This document shows positions 1 through 7,316 of a stretch of 12,547 nucleotides of DNA, one piece after another. Below the pieces are notes generated by a model, which was not told where the DNA came from, searched no databases, and saw only the letters and a list, made by a program, of their open reading frames with translations. Source of the stretch: an uncultured Clostridiaceae bacterium (GTDB lineage Bacteria > Bacillota > Clostridia > Lachnospirales > Lachnospiraceae). The stretch's first letter is position 1. Each line of letters begins with the position of its first letter. The DNA lies in assembly GCA_949948825.1 (NCBI GenBank), contig CATLIJ010000049.1:1-12547 (forward strand). The letters run 5' to 3'. The translations under genes were made by a program, and so were the position numbers.

Positions 1-1910
1 GTTTGATTTTCCATAAATCCCAAAGAAAAGAACACATGTTTGCTGTCCAGTTCATTTCTTAGCTTTACCTGATATATCCCCCGGCGCATTCGAAAGCTTT
101 TTTGCATACGGCAAATATTCATCTGAATCAAATCCATCATCCGATACTCCTGACATACAATTTCATCCATAAACAACAGGATTTTCAGCCATGAAACATA
201 AGATAATCCTTTCTCTCCTCCTCCGGTTCCAAACTCTCCTTCTCTTCCCATAGTCACAAGTTCATCCAAAGTAAGAGTCCAGTCTTCGACTGCTTTCAAT
301 ATCATTACTTTCCTGCCTGCCAAAAGGCCGCGAACATCCATGAGAGATTCTCCCAATGCCCATATAGACATAATGAAAAATGCAGTAAGAAACACCAATG
401 GAGACAATCCTGCCACTCCGGTAATCAAAAGAGCCAGATTTTGTGCTTCCTGTCTCTTTTTACTGTCTGATAAAATATGAATCATATTCAATCCTTCCCG
501 GATTGCTAAAAGACGGCTGACCACACTGGCAAGATTGTCCTCATCCAGCTTTTTTCCGCCAATCAGGTATTCCAGCTCATAAGCCAGCCCGCCTTCACCT
601 TCTATTCCCGGTGTAAAAAATGTCTCGCCAGACTCTGAATTCTCTGAAGCTTTGGTTGGAAAGCTACGGAAAAACCTTCCGCAATACTCATTTATAATCA
701 AATGATCTGCCAGGGAAATTCCTCTGGCTCCGGCCGTCATATCTCCGCCTTCAGACGGCAGTTCCCTGGTTTCCAGACTTCCATCTGACACCTTTACTCC
801 ATCCGGAACCACAAGCTCCAGCAATCCGGACTGACACAGCTTTTGGACCTGTTTCAGCCATCCCTCTGTCTTTTTATCCTTTACCCCATGAGAGAAAGAT
901 ATGGAACGAATCTGGAGCTGTTCAAAATGGCGGATTACCGGAGACCACAATGCCCTTAAATCAGGTCCGTCATCATCTTCCTCCTCTTCCCAGTCATCAA
1001 TCATACGTTCCACATCTTCCGCCTCCTCCATCACCTCCTCGATTAATTCGATCTGTTCATAGGACATTGCTTCCAGCTGCTCAATTTCCCTTCTGCGCTG
1101 TCCATCCTGAGCAATATAAGCTTCAAACTGCTCCACTTCTTTTTCTAACTGCCCGTTGACCTGACCTGTACAGCTTTCCTTTTCTTCATTAAAAACCTTT
1201 CTGCTTTCTCCCAGCTTTTTTTCTAACTGATCTGCCTGTTTTCTATATTCCTTCACCAATCCAGGCATTCGCTTCAATTCACGAATCAGATCCTTTGCTG
1301 CACGCCGGAACCCGGAACCATCATAATTTCTTAAACAGGAAGCACACTTCTGCCTTCTCTCCATTTGCTTTTGCTGACTGTCACTGATAGCTTCCAGTGT
1401 TTTTTCCAGCTTCAGGGCATCTCTGGCATGTTCCCGGTATGTTCCGGCAATTTCTTTCACTGCTCCTGCTTCCTTTGCATTCTCCCACAACCCGTCAACA
1501 ACATCTATGTTAAAATCCATTTCCCAAATTCCATACTTCATATAATCCAGTATTTCCTTTTCCAGATAAACGCCTTGATCATCTGTAGCCTTTTTCCACT
1601 CCTCCACGTTTACCTTGATAAGCTCTGCCGGATACCAATTGCTTTCATCCAGATAAGGCTGAAAAAATCCTGCAAAATCTGCCTCCAACTCATCTTCTTT
1701 ATCATACTCAGCAAAAAGAAGACGATAAGTATCCCATAACTGACGATGATACTGGCTGAACACCGAATCCAGTGAAGACGAGGCCACTGTCTGCAAATAC
1801 CATCTGGTCCCTGCAGTCCGGGCAGACTCCAAAAGGCCGCAGAACAAGGCAAATATGCACATCATAACCATACTGATAAAAACTGTTACCTGACCTTTTG
1901 CTGCTCTCAT
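1..1910 (-). CDS. Large membrane-anchored Tad-locus protein (TadE/F-like, DUF5702-like), 3' end outside window
   Basis: The frame is open from the start to the left edge: 636 complete codons are visible with no stop, so the C-terminus is missing. The N-terminus reads MRAAKGQVTVFISMVMM followed by a hydrophobic stretch (about residues 8-24) and ESAR, the pattern of TadE/TadF-like and DUF5702-type proteins that sit last in Lachnospiraceae Tad operons. Residues of about 150-320 are rich in charged amino acids and probably coiled coil, ending in a very acidic run (291-317). A second hydrophobic segment lies near 490-520. The expected role is a minor pseudopilin-like or tip/anchor component outside the membrane; this is inferred from context. 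I chose ATG at 1910 because AAAGGGGACAGG lies just upstream. An in-frame ATG at 1946 would add 12 residues but has a poor ribosome binding site. It follows the pilin gene by about 80 bp. The DUF5702 name is from memory of the family and less certain than the Tad assignment. Confidence 0.75.
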   Translation of the reverse strand, partial: MRAAKGQVTVFISMVMMCIFALFCGLLESARTAGTRWYLQTVASSSLDSVFSQYHRQLWDTYRLLFAEYDKEDELEADFAGFFQPYLDESNWYPAELIKVNVEEWKKATDDQGVYLEKEILDYMKYGIWEMDFNIDVVDGLWENAKEAGAVKEIAGTYREHARDALKLEKTLEAISDSQQKQMERRQKCASCLRNYDGSGFRRAAKDLIRELKRMPGLVKEYRKQADQLEKKLGESRKVFNEEKESCTGQVNGQLEKEVEQFEAYIAQDGQRRREIEQLEAMSYEQIELIEEVMEEAEDVERMIDDWEEEEDDDGPDLRALWSPVIRHFEQLQIRSISFSHGVKDKKTEGWLKQVQKLCQSGLLELVVPDGVKVSDGSLETRELPSEGGDMTAGARGISLADHLIINEYCGRFFRSFPTKASENSESGETFFTPGIEGEGGLAYELEYLIGGKKLDEDNLASVVSRLLAIREGLNMIHILSDSKKRQEAQNLALLITGVAGLSPLVFLTAFFIMSIWALGESLMDVRGLLAGRKVMILKAVEDWTLTLDELVTMGREGEFGTGGGEKGLSYVSWLKILLFMDEIVCQEYRMMDLIQMNICRMQKSFRMRRGIYQVKLRNELDSKHVFFSLGFMENQ

Positions 1911-1988
1911 ACTTGCCCTGTCCCCTTTCTGCTGCCTTTTATTCATACTGTTTATCAATAATACAAGAATTGCTCATCAAAACATGCT

Positions 1989-2171
1989 TTAATATACTTC
2001 CTTTGACTGACTGTTAATCTGCTTGAAAATATCATCCAAAAGCTTATTAATCTGACCCTTGAAAACAATAACCAGCCCAATTAACACCACCAGAATCAAT
2101 ACCACCTCAATTACACCTACTCCGTCCTCTTGCTGTAAAAAAGCCATTACTTCCTTCATCTGGTTTCTCAT
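1989..2171 (-). CDS. flp: Flp-like type IVb pilin (Flp1-like), major pilus subunit
   Basis: This 60-residue protein has a short charged leader, one hydrophobic helix (about 20-37) and a short polar tail, the layout of Flp-type pilins. The prepilin site is visible: cleavage after G17 puts E22 at position +5 of the mature protein (G17, V18, G19, V20, I21, E22). The usual Tyr after this Glu is Val here, as is common for the Gram-positive Flp1-like group. TadV, encoded upstream in the same operon, would cut the leader, and TadA/B/C would assemble the mature 43-residue subunit. Start at ATG 2171 is firm: AGGAGG lies 6 nt upstream. The gene sits between the TadC-like gene and the large TadE/F-like gene, a position typical of clostridial Tad loci rather than the flp-first order of Proteobacteria. 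Confidence 0.88.
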   Translation of the reverse strand: MRNQMKEVMAFLQQEDGVGVIEVVLILVVLIGLVIVFKGQINKLLDDIFKQINSQSKEVY

Positions 2172-2208
2172 TCTAATCCTCCTGATTTTTATTTTTTATT
2201 TATTCATT

Positions 2209-3435
2209 TCAACCCATGGTCATCATAGCCGGAACCATAATCATCACCATAACAATTCCCAGCATCAGAAACAATGGAAGTAAAAGCCGGGTTCCTGCTT
2301 CCTCTCCCAGGCGGCGTGCCAGATTTTTTCTCTGTTCCAGTGCATCTGCCATTTCTGCCTGTAAAATTCCCCGCATGTTTTTTGTTCCTGATTTTCTGTT
2401 TTGCTCCAAAAGTCCGCTGAGCTTTAAATAAGGCTGCAGCCTGCATCTTCTTCCAAATTCCTGATAAGCCTCCCCCTCTGCCATACCGCTTTGCATCTGA
2501 TAATAAGTATGGCGCATCTCCTCATAAGCAGCCCTTGGTTTCTTTTTCTTCTCCTCTAAGGAAGCCTCATAATCCATGACCATCCGCTCCCAGGAATTGC
2601 GCACTGTAAGACCAGCGCCTGTAAGAACCATAAGCTTTGATAAAACATCTGCATAATCTAACAAAAGCTCCCTCTCTCGTTTTTGATTCTTTTGTTTTGT
2701 TTCATTCTTTTCCCGCATCACCAAAAGAACTGCCAGAATCACTCCAATCAATAAAATTGATTTGGAATCCTCCTCTTTTTTTGACTGATATCTTAAAGTC
2801 TTTCCATTAAAACTCTCTGGAAGTTCCAGCCAGGGCCGTGTCCTCTGCTCCATGTCCTGCCTGTTCAGTTCTTTTAAAAATTCCCTTAACTGCTGCTCTG
2901 TCTGACTTCGGTTTGGGGGAAGTATCCGAATTGGCATCTCATAATTTTGCCGGTAATCTCCTGCGGACAATTCCACTGACAAGATAATATCCTGTTCCTT
3001 TTCCACCTCCTCCATAAGCTTTCCAGATGAATTAATAATGTCTGAATCAGAGGAATACCATTTTAAACGAATCCCTTCCTCCACCTGTGCTGGCAGAGAC
3101 AAATCCCTTTGTATCTCCATTAAAGATGGGTTCTCTCCCCGGATTCGGGCTTCCATTGTATCCATAATTGTCTGAAATACCTTATCTGCCTCTTCCTCTG
3201 AATAAACCTTAGGCCCTACGGTCACTTCCACAGGAACCCTTTCCTCCTCAAGACCTTCCACCCATATGGGGTAGATCTTTTCCTCTCCTCCATACTCTTC
3301 TCTGTAAATCCGCCTCTCATCTGATACTTCATCAGAGCCTTTACCATTTAAAACAAGGATTCCATAAAGCGCAAGGCTGCCAAGGATACAAGCAGCTGGT
3401 AAAAGCCAGACATTTTTGTGTTTTTCTTTTCCCAT
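2209..3435 (-). CDS. tadC: TadC-like platform protein with extracytoplasmic Ig-like domain
   Basis: This 408-residue protein has a short basic cytoplasmic tail, TM1 (10-29), a large extracytoplasmic segment (30-224), TM2 (225-241), a cytoplasmic region like the type II secretion F domain (about 242-382, including LSKLMVLTGAGLTVRNSWER) and a C-terminal TM3 (383-404). It lies directly downstream of tadB and upstream of the pilin gene, the position of tadC, so it should be the second inner-membrane platform subunit. The segment around 112-140 (LSLP, then LKWYSSDSDIINSSGKL) resembles atrophied bacterial Ig-like domains; ordinary TadC proteins lack it. The start is ATG 3435, 7 nt after the tadB stop. 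A TTG at 3474 would give 13 more residues but lies inside tadB without a good ribosome site. The F-domain match is weaker than for TadB, so TadC is a family call helped by context. Confidence 0.8.
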   Translation of the reverse strand: MGKEKHKNVWLLPAACILGSLALYGILVLNGKGSDEVSDERRIYREEYGGEEKIYPIWVEGLEEERVPVEVTVGPKVYSEEEADKVFQTIMDTMEARIRGENPSLMEIQRDLSLPAQVEEGIRLKWYSSDSDIINSSGKLMEEVEKEQDIILSVELSAGDYRQNYEMPIRILPPNRSQTEQQLREFLKELNRQDMEQRTRPWLELPESFNGKTLRYQSKKEEDSKSILLIGVILAVLLVMREKNETKQKNQKRERELLLDYADVLSKLMVLTGAGLTVRNSWERMVMDYEASLEEKKKKPRAAYEEMRHTYYQMQSGMAEGEAYQEFGRRCRLQPYLKLSGLLEQNRKSGTKNMRGILQAEMADALEQRKNLARRLGEEAGTRLLLPLFLMLGIVMVMIMVPAMMTMG

Positions 3436-3442
3436 AAACCTT

Positions 3443-4312
3443 TCATACCTCAATATCCAGAATCTTTCTTGCAAGAATATAAGAAATAAGGTACACTGCC
3501 AGACAGCTGCTCATCAAGATTCTGCCCAAACCAGTTCCATACATTTGTCCAAAAAATCCAGGAGACGCACTTTCTATATAAAACACAAGAAAAAAAGGAA
3601 TCATATTCATAATCTTCTGCTCAAACTGCCGTGATGCTGTCATTGTAATAATCTCCTCCTGAACCTGCATTTTGTCTCGGATGATCTCTGCTGTGTGGCG
3701 CATGATTCCTCCCACATCTCCGCTGCTTCGTTTTGCCACAGAAAACACCTCTGCAAAGTTTAACACCTCCTCCAGCCCACTCCGTCTGGCAAAATCCTCT
3801 AACACCCGCTCCACAGAACGGTTTGTCCGAATCTGCTGAACCATAAAGGAAAATTCCCGAACAATCATTCCTTCCTGGCCATACAGCACAGTAAGCTCCT
3901 TAACACTTGCTGCCAATGCATTTTCAATAGAAAATCCAGCGCTTAAAGAAGATGCCAAAATCATCATGCTTTCTTTAAACTGTTCTGCCAGCTTCTTTTT
4001 CCGCTCTTCCATCCGCCTTCTCCGCTCTGATACCGGCCCAAGAAATGCAAAAGGCAGCATCCACAAAAAAATCTGAATATTCCGATAAAATGTATAAGCT
4101 AAAATCCCGCATACTGCAACACCCTTGCCTAATCCAAGCAGAAATTCCTTTTTATTCAGCCGGTAAGAATCATACCAGATAACCGGCTGACCGCAGCTTT
4201 CCGACTGCCTGAAGGGTTCCGACCTTTTCCAGCTGCCCGCAGACAGCCTTTCCTTCTCCTGGTCTTTCCTGGAACCGGAACAAGGGATTGAGCTGTATTT
4301 CTCCCTCTGCAT
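3443..4312 (-). CDS. tadB: TadB-like type II secretion F-domain platform protein
   Basis: This 289-residue protein has a hydrophobic pair near 57-92, a basic cytoplasmic loop (RRRRMEERKKKLAEQFKESM, 97-116), the F-domain signature region (119-134: LASSLSAGFSIENALA; 185-202: LNFAEVFSVAKRSSGDVGG) and C-terminal membrane segments (236-252 and 264-283). These are typical of TadB, which with TadC forms the membrane platform that the TadA motor drives. The conserved part begins near residue 46 (WYDSYRLNKKE), which is still inside the tadA overlap. No ATG, GTG or TTG lies between that point and the ATG at 4312, whose GGAGG site is 9 nt upstream. I therefore place the start at 4312, giving a 143-bp overlap with tadA in another frame. 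The first 45 residues are polar and probably unstructured. Confidence 0.86.
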   Translation of the reverse strand: MQREKYSSIPCSGSRKDQEKERLSAGSWKRSEPFRQSESCGQPVIWYDSYRLNKKEFLLGLGKGVAVCGILAYTFYRNIQIFLWMLPFAFLGPVSERRRRMEERKKKLAEQFKESMMILASSLSAGFSIENALAASVKELTVLYGQEGMIVREFSFMVQQIRTNRSVERVLEDFARRSGLEEVLNFAEVFSVAKRSSGDVGGIMRHTAEIIRDKMQVQEEIITMTASRQFEQKIMNMIPFFLVFYIESASPGFFGQMYGTGLGRILMSSCLAVYLISYILARKILDIEV

Positions 4313-5387
4313 AATCTCCCACCTCCACAATCTCAAGCACCCTTCTGCTCCTGTCCCTTAATCTTCCCAAATGTACCAGAATATCAATGGCTGAGGCAAT
4401 CTGGCTGCGTACTGCCGGCAAAGGCAAATCCGCCCCCATTAGGGCCATGGTCTCTAACCGGGACAACATATCACGCGGACTGTTGCCATGGCCAGTGGAC
4501 AAGCTCCCTGCATGTCCGGTATTTAACGCCTGAAGCATATCCAGACATTCCTTTCCCCTCACCTCTCCCACAATAATCCGGTTGGGCCGCATTCGCAGAG
4601 ATGCCCGAATCAAATCACTGATCTCAACAGCCCCTTCCCCTTCTGCATTGGCATTGCGGGTTTCCAGCCGTACCAGATTGGGAATCTGCCTTATCTGGAG
4701 CTCTGCTGAATCTTCTATGGTGATAATCCGTTCTGTCTCAGGAATAAATCCTGACATGGCATTTAAAAATGTCGTCTTTCCAGATCCAGTGCCTCCGCTG
4801 ATAAAAAGGTTGTACCCTGCCTTTACCAGTTGCTCCAGAAACTCTGCTGCCTCTTTTGTCAAAGAACCAAAGCTGATAAGCTTCTCCACAGTAATCGCCT
4901 CCGGAAATTTTCGGATCGTGACAACCGGTCCGTCTAAAGCGACAGGCGGAAGCACCACATGAACCCGCGCTCCATTTTCCAGACGGGCGTCCGCTATGGG
5001 ATGAGAAACATTGACAGACCGGTTAATCCGGCTGACAATCTGCTGAATCATATCCTCCAGCTGCTCCTCTCTCTCAAAACCATGCTCCCACTTACAGATT
5101 GCCCCTTTCTTTTCTACAAAAATATGATCCTTTCCATTGACCATAATCTCTGTCACTTCCGGGTCATCCACCAATTCCTGCAGAATATCCAGGCGGCGGA
5201 ACCCGTCATACAGCCGGTTTTTTAATTCCAGCTTTTTTTTCAGAGGCAGATAAGATCTTGCTGCTTCTTCCTCAATCACCTGATGAATACATGCATTCAG
5301 TTCCTCCTCTTCAATCCGGCTTCTGTTCTGTAATTCTCCCCGAATCTGTTCCTTCAGCTTTTCCAGTAAAGCTCCGTCTACTGCCAT
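4170..5387 (-). CDS. tadA: TadA/CpaF-family pilus assembly ATPase
   Basis: This is a 405-residue secretion ATPase of the TadA/CpaF (VirB11-like) family, close to the usual length. An N-terminal helical domain (1-70) is followed by the CpaF N-domain (ILQELVDDPEVTEIMVNG, 68-85), a Walker A motif GGTGSGKTT (198-206), an Asp-box-like ITIEDSAEL (222-230), Walker B IIVGEVRG (271-278, Glu275) and a His box GHAGSLSTGHGNSP (291-304). It would hydrolyse ATP in the cytoplasm as a hexamer and power Flp pilin assembly through TadB/TadC. I chose ATG 5387 because GGGAGG lies 9 nt upstream and family homology begins there; an upstream in-frame start would overlap tadZ. It follows tadZ by 28 nt and overlaps tadB by 143 bp. 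The C-terminus (LNPLFRF, 366-372, and onward) still looks like normal CpaF sequence within the overlap. Confidence 0.95.
   Translation of the reverse strand: MAVDGALLEKLKEQIRGELQNRSRIEEEELNACIHQVIEEEAARSYLPLKKKLELKNRLYDGFRRLDILQELVDDPEVTEIMVNGKDHIFVEKKGAICKWEHGFEREEQLEDMIQQIVSRINRSVNVSHPIADARLENGARVHVVLPPVALDGPVVTIRKFPEAITVEKLISFGSLTKEAAEFLEQLVKAGYNLFISGGTGSGKTTFLNAMSGFIPETERIITIEDSAELQIRQIPNLVRLETRNANAEGEGAVEISDLIRASLRMRPNRIIVGEVRGKECLDMLQALNTGHAGSLSTGHGNSPRDMLSRLETMALMGADLPLPAVRSQIASAIDILVHLGRLRDRSRRVLEIVEVGDYAEGEIQLNPLFRFQERPGEGKAVCGQLEKVGTLQAVGKLRSAGYLV
4313..4326 (-). promoter_or_regulatory. Ribosome binding site of tadB inside tadA
   Basis: On the minus strand GGAGG (4326-4322) precedes ATG 4312 by 9 nt, with a further GGGAG just before the ATG. 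It lies within the tadA coding region, and it decides the tadB start because no other canonical start codon exists before the conserved TadB sequence. Confidence 0.5.
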
Positions 5388-5415
5388 ATTCTGGTGCCTC
5401 CCTTTTCCCCTCCTG

Positions 5416-6423
5416 TCATTGGTTTCCTTTGCCCTGTCCCTTCCACAGGTTTCGGACAAAATCCCCCATCTCACCCCACAGCAGCTGTTCCAGATAGTTT
5501 TCTGTCTGCCAGACTACCCCGGGACGCGGCAGTTTCAACAGCTTTACCCGCTCCCACAAGTAGGAACGTCCAGATCGATTCAGATAATCCTTCCATGACT
5601 CCATCTTTGCCGATGATACACAATCCTCCTTGATTGGTGTATAAATCACCTGGCATAACTCCAGCAATGGTTCCATTCCCCGTCCCAAGGTTCCCATATC
5701 TACAATAATTCTGTCATATCCTCCATCCTGGGAAATCTGTGTGATTAATTCTGCCAGTTCTTCTCCCCTTATCTCTGCCAAATCCTCCGCATAAACTGCA
5801 GGCGGCACATAATCCATACCTCCCCAGTTATAAATCACAGATCCCAAACGCATCTGAGTATATTCCCCCTGGCGGTAATAGTAGATTAAATCAGATAAGC
5901 TTCCCAAATACACGGTTCCTGTAAGTCTGGACAGACCAGAATGTTCCTCCAGGCTGATGAAAAGCACCTGGCACTCCTTTGCCATAACCTGTCCTAATGT
6001 CAGAGAAAAACCAGTTTTTCCGCATCGGTTTATTGGAGAATACACACCGATTACCACGCTTTTTGTTCCCACTGCCATAAGAGGAGCCTGTTCCGGCTGA
6101 ACCTGATAACAAGCCATCACCTCCCTTAATACTGCATCTGACGCCTGATATTTATATACAGTGGAATGATCCGGACTCATTCTCTCCTGGCTTTCACTCA
6201 GCCGCAGAATCTGCCCTGCTTTTACCTCCTTAAGCTGTTCCGGGTCCACCTCATTGCCCACCAGTAAAATCTCTATGGGCTGTTTTTTTGTAAAAGCTTC
6301 CACCTTGGAAAGATTGGTAAAAGCCACTACAGTAAACGGAATCCTTTCCTTCTGGTTTGCAAATTCTGCAAACCTTTCCGCATAATATGGGTCTGCATCA
6401 TAAACCCCCATAATTCGTTTCAT
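5416..6423 (-). CDS. tadZ: TadZ/CpaE-like MinD-family ATPase
   Basis: This 335-residue protein has a receiver-like N-domain (about 1-105) followed by a MinD/ParA-like ATPase domain (about 120-320), the layout of TadZ/CpaE, which places the Tad machine in the cell. The N-domain carries Asn57 where a receiver would have its phospho-acceptor Asp (ILLVGNE), so it is probably not phosphorylated. The P-loop reads SPINRCGKT (129-137): GKT is kept, but the signature Lys and both early Gly of the KGGxGKT pattern are replaced. The Walker B-like strand is YDRIIVDMG (236-244). The start ATG 6423 has AAAGGA 5 nt upstream. It sits between tadV and tadA with short gaps, so it is surely in the operon. Whether it still hydrolyses ATP cannot be told from sequence. 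Confidence 0.85.
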   Translation of the reverse strand: MKRIMGVYDADPYYAERFAEFANQKERIPFTVVAFTNLSKVEAFTKKQPIEILLVGNEVDPEQLKEVKAGQILRLSESQERMSPDHSTVYKYQASDAVLREVMACYQVQPEQAPLMAVGTKSVVIGVYSPINRCGKTGFSLTLGQVMAKECQVLFISLEEHSGLSRLTGTVYLGSLSDLIYYYRQGEYTQMRLGSVIYNWGGMDYVPPAVYAEDLAEIRGEELAELITQISQDGGYDRIIVDMGTLGRGMEPLLELCQVIYTPIKEDCVSSAKMESWKDYLNRSGRSYLWERVKLLKLPRPGVVWQTENYLEQLLWGEMGDFVRNLWKGQGKGNQ

Positions 6424-6447
6424 GGATTTCCTTTCATTTCTTCATCT

Positions 6448-6954
6448 TCACCGGAAAACCAGCCATCCAGACCATAAAGCAGCAGCGCCGGACATAATCA
6501 GATACAGATAAGTTCCGCCTGCCATACAAACAGCTAAAGGAATTGTATATGCCTGCTGTTTTTCCGGAGTTTGATTATATTTTAAGATTCTTCCTGTCTG
6601 AAACATCTGCAAGAAATAAACTGCAAGATTAATAAGACGTATTTTCAGACTATGACCATGCCACAGACGGCACAGAGACCACAATGCTCCAATCACCATT
6701 CCGGTAAAGATTGCTTCTATTCCTGCATCCATACCCAAATATCCTGCAATTACTGCCATCAGCTTCCCATCTCCTGCTCCCATCATCCCCATACGAAACA
6801 GAAAAAAGGTCAAAATCAACATAACCACAGCAGCAGGTAAAAAATCCTTTCCCCGGCACCACACTCCTGCCAGCGCTCCCACAAGCAGCCACCTGTTGGG
6901 AATCTTCCCCTTTAAGGCATCCATCCAGGCCGCTCCTGCCAAAACGATACACAA
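6448..6954 (-). CDS. tadV: Prepilin peptidase (TadV/CpaA-like, A24 aspartyl protease)
   Basis: A 168-residue multi-pass membrane protein with the two catalytic aspartates of A24 prepilin peptidases: D12 in AAWMDALKGKIPN and D62 in GAGDGK (59-64). The C-terminal YTIPLAV (136-142) matches the conserved IP motif. It lacks the N-terminal methylase domain of PilD, as TadV/CpaA proteins do. It should cleave the Flp leader and possibly the pseudopilins at the inner membrane. It is the first gene after the operon promoter and leader. The start is uncertain: the only canonical codon in frame after the upstream TGA (7014-7012) is TTG 6954, which has a weak ribosome site. The good-looking AAAGGGG (6984-6978) serves either an out-of-frame ATG (6977) or a non-canonical ATC (6969). 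Function is confident; the first residues are not. Confidence 0.85.
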   Translation of the reverse strand: MCIVLAGAAWMDALKGKIPNRWLLVGALAGVWCRGKDFLPAAVVMLILTFFLFRMGMMGAGDGKLMAVIAGYLGMDAGIEAIFTGMVIGALWSLCRLWHGHSLKIRLINLAVYFLQMFQTGRILKYNQTPEKQQAYTIPLAVCMAGGTYLYLIMSGAAALWSGWLVFR

Positions 6955-7191
6955 TAATCCTGTACTGATACACTCATCCCCTTTATCCCAAAAATTCTTT
7001 CTTCCTGATTCTCACTGTTCCAAAATCAAAAGACACCCAATCCGCACCACCTCCACACATTCAAACTCTTCAAATTCAAAAAGCACTGAAATCATCTGCC
7101 GATACGGCATACACTGTCCGGAAGAAGTGAATGTCTCCCACCAGATCAGCCAGCAAAATCAGATCTTCTGCACTCAGAACGGTGCATTGAT
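6955..7191 (-). promoter_or_regulatory. Long 5' leader of the tad operon with hairpins and a possible short ORF
   Basis: Transcription from the promoter at 7227-7199 should begin near 7192, about 240 nt before tadV. The first nucleotides can form a hairpin TGCAC(8 nt)GTGCA (7186-7169). A second tight hairpin TGCCG-TAT-CGGCA lies at 7109-7097. GATCTG occurs twice near 7164 and 7146. A 32-codon ORF (7110 to 7012) ends in TGA in the same frame as tadV. No known riboswitch consensus, including the c-di-GMP types, was recognised by eye. The stretch may simply be a leader, or may control tadV translation. Confidence 0.4.
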
Positions 7192-7198
7192 TTTCTTT

Positions 7199-7227
7199 AT
7201 TATGCACATTCTTTTCCAATCTGTCAA
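7199..7227 (-). promoter_or_regulatory. Sigma-A type promoter of the tad operon
   Basis: On the minus strand a perfect -35 TTGACA (7227-7222) is followed by a 17-nt spacer and -10 CATAAT (7204-7199), five of six matches to TATAAT. It is the only strong promoter found upstream of tadV and faces away from the ArsR-family gene. A palindrome TGTATACA (7250-7257) lies roughly 60 nt upstream of the expected transcription start and could be a binding site. Confidence 0.75.
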
Positions 7228-7316
7228 TACTTTTTTTCAATTCTTTTCATGTATACAATAAACATTTCTTTTATGCAATCTCTCTAAAATTTTCTTTTTT
7301 CCCTTTTTATTTTTAG

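Noticed and set aside
1365..1739. A 124-codon plus-strand open frame, Phe/Ile/Leu-rich
   Set aside because: It is antisense to the fully open large Tad-locus gene; its hydrophobic look comes from reading the complement of a charged coiled-coil region.
6650..6973. An alternative 107-codon minus-strand frame at the start of tadV, with GTG 6973 near AAAGGGG
   Set aside because: Its translation has no A24 motifs, whereas the overlapping frame has both catalytic aspartates and the IP motif.
6955..7191. c-di-GMP riboswitch controlling the Tad operon
   Set aside because: The conserved GEMM sequence elements were not found by eye; only simple hairpins are visible.
6896..7261. A 121-codon plus-strand open frame running into the divergent promoter region
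   Set aside because: It is antisense to the start of tadV and the tad leader, is rich in Ser/His/Pro/Ile as expected from a shadow frame, and has no good ribosome site.
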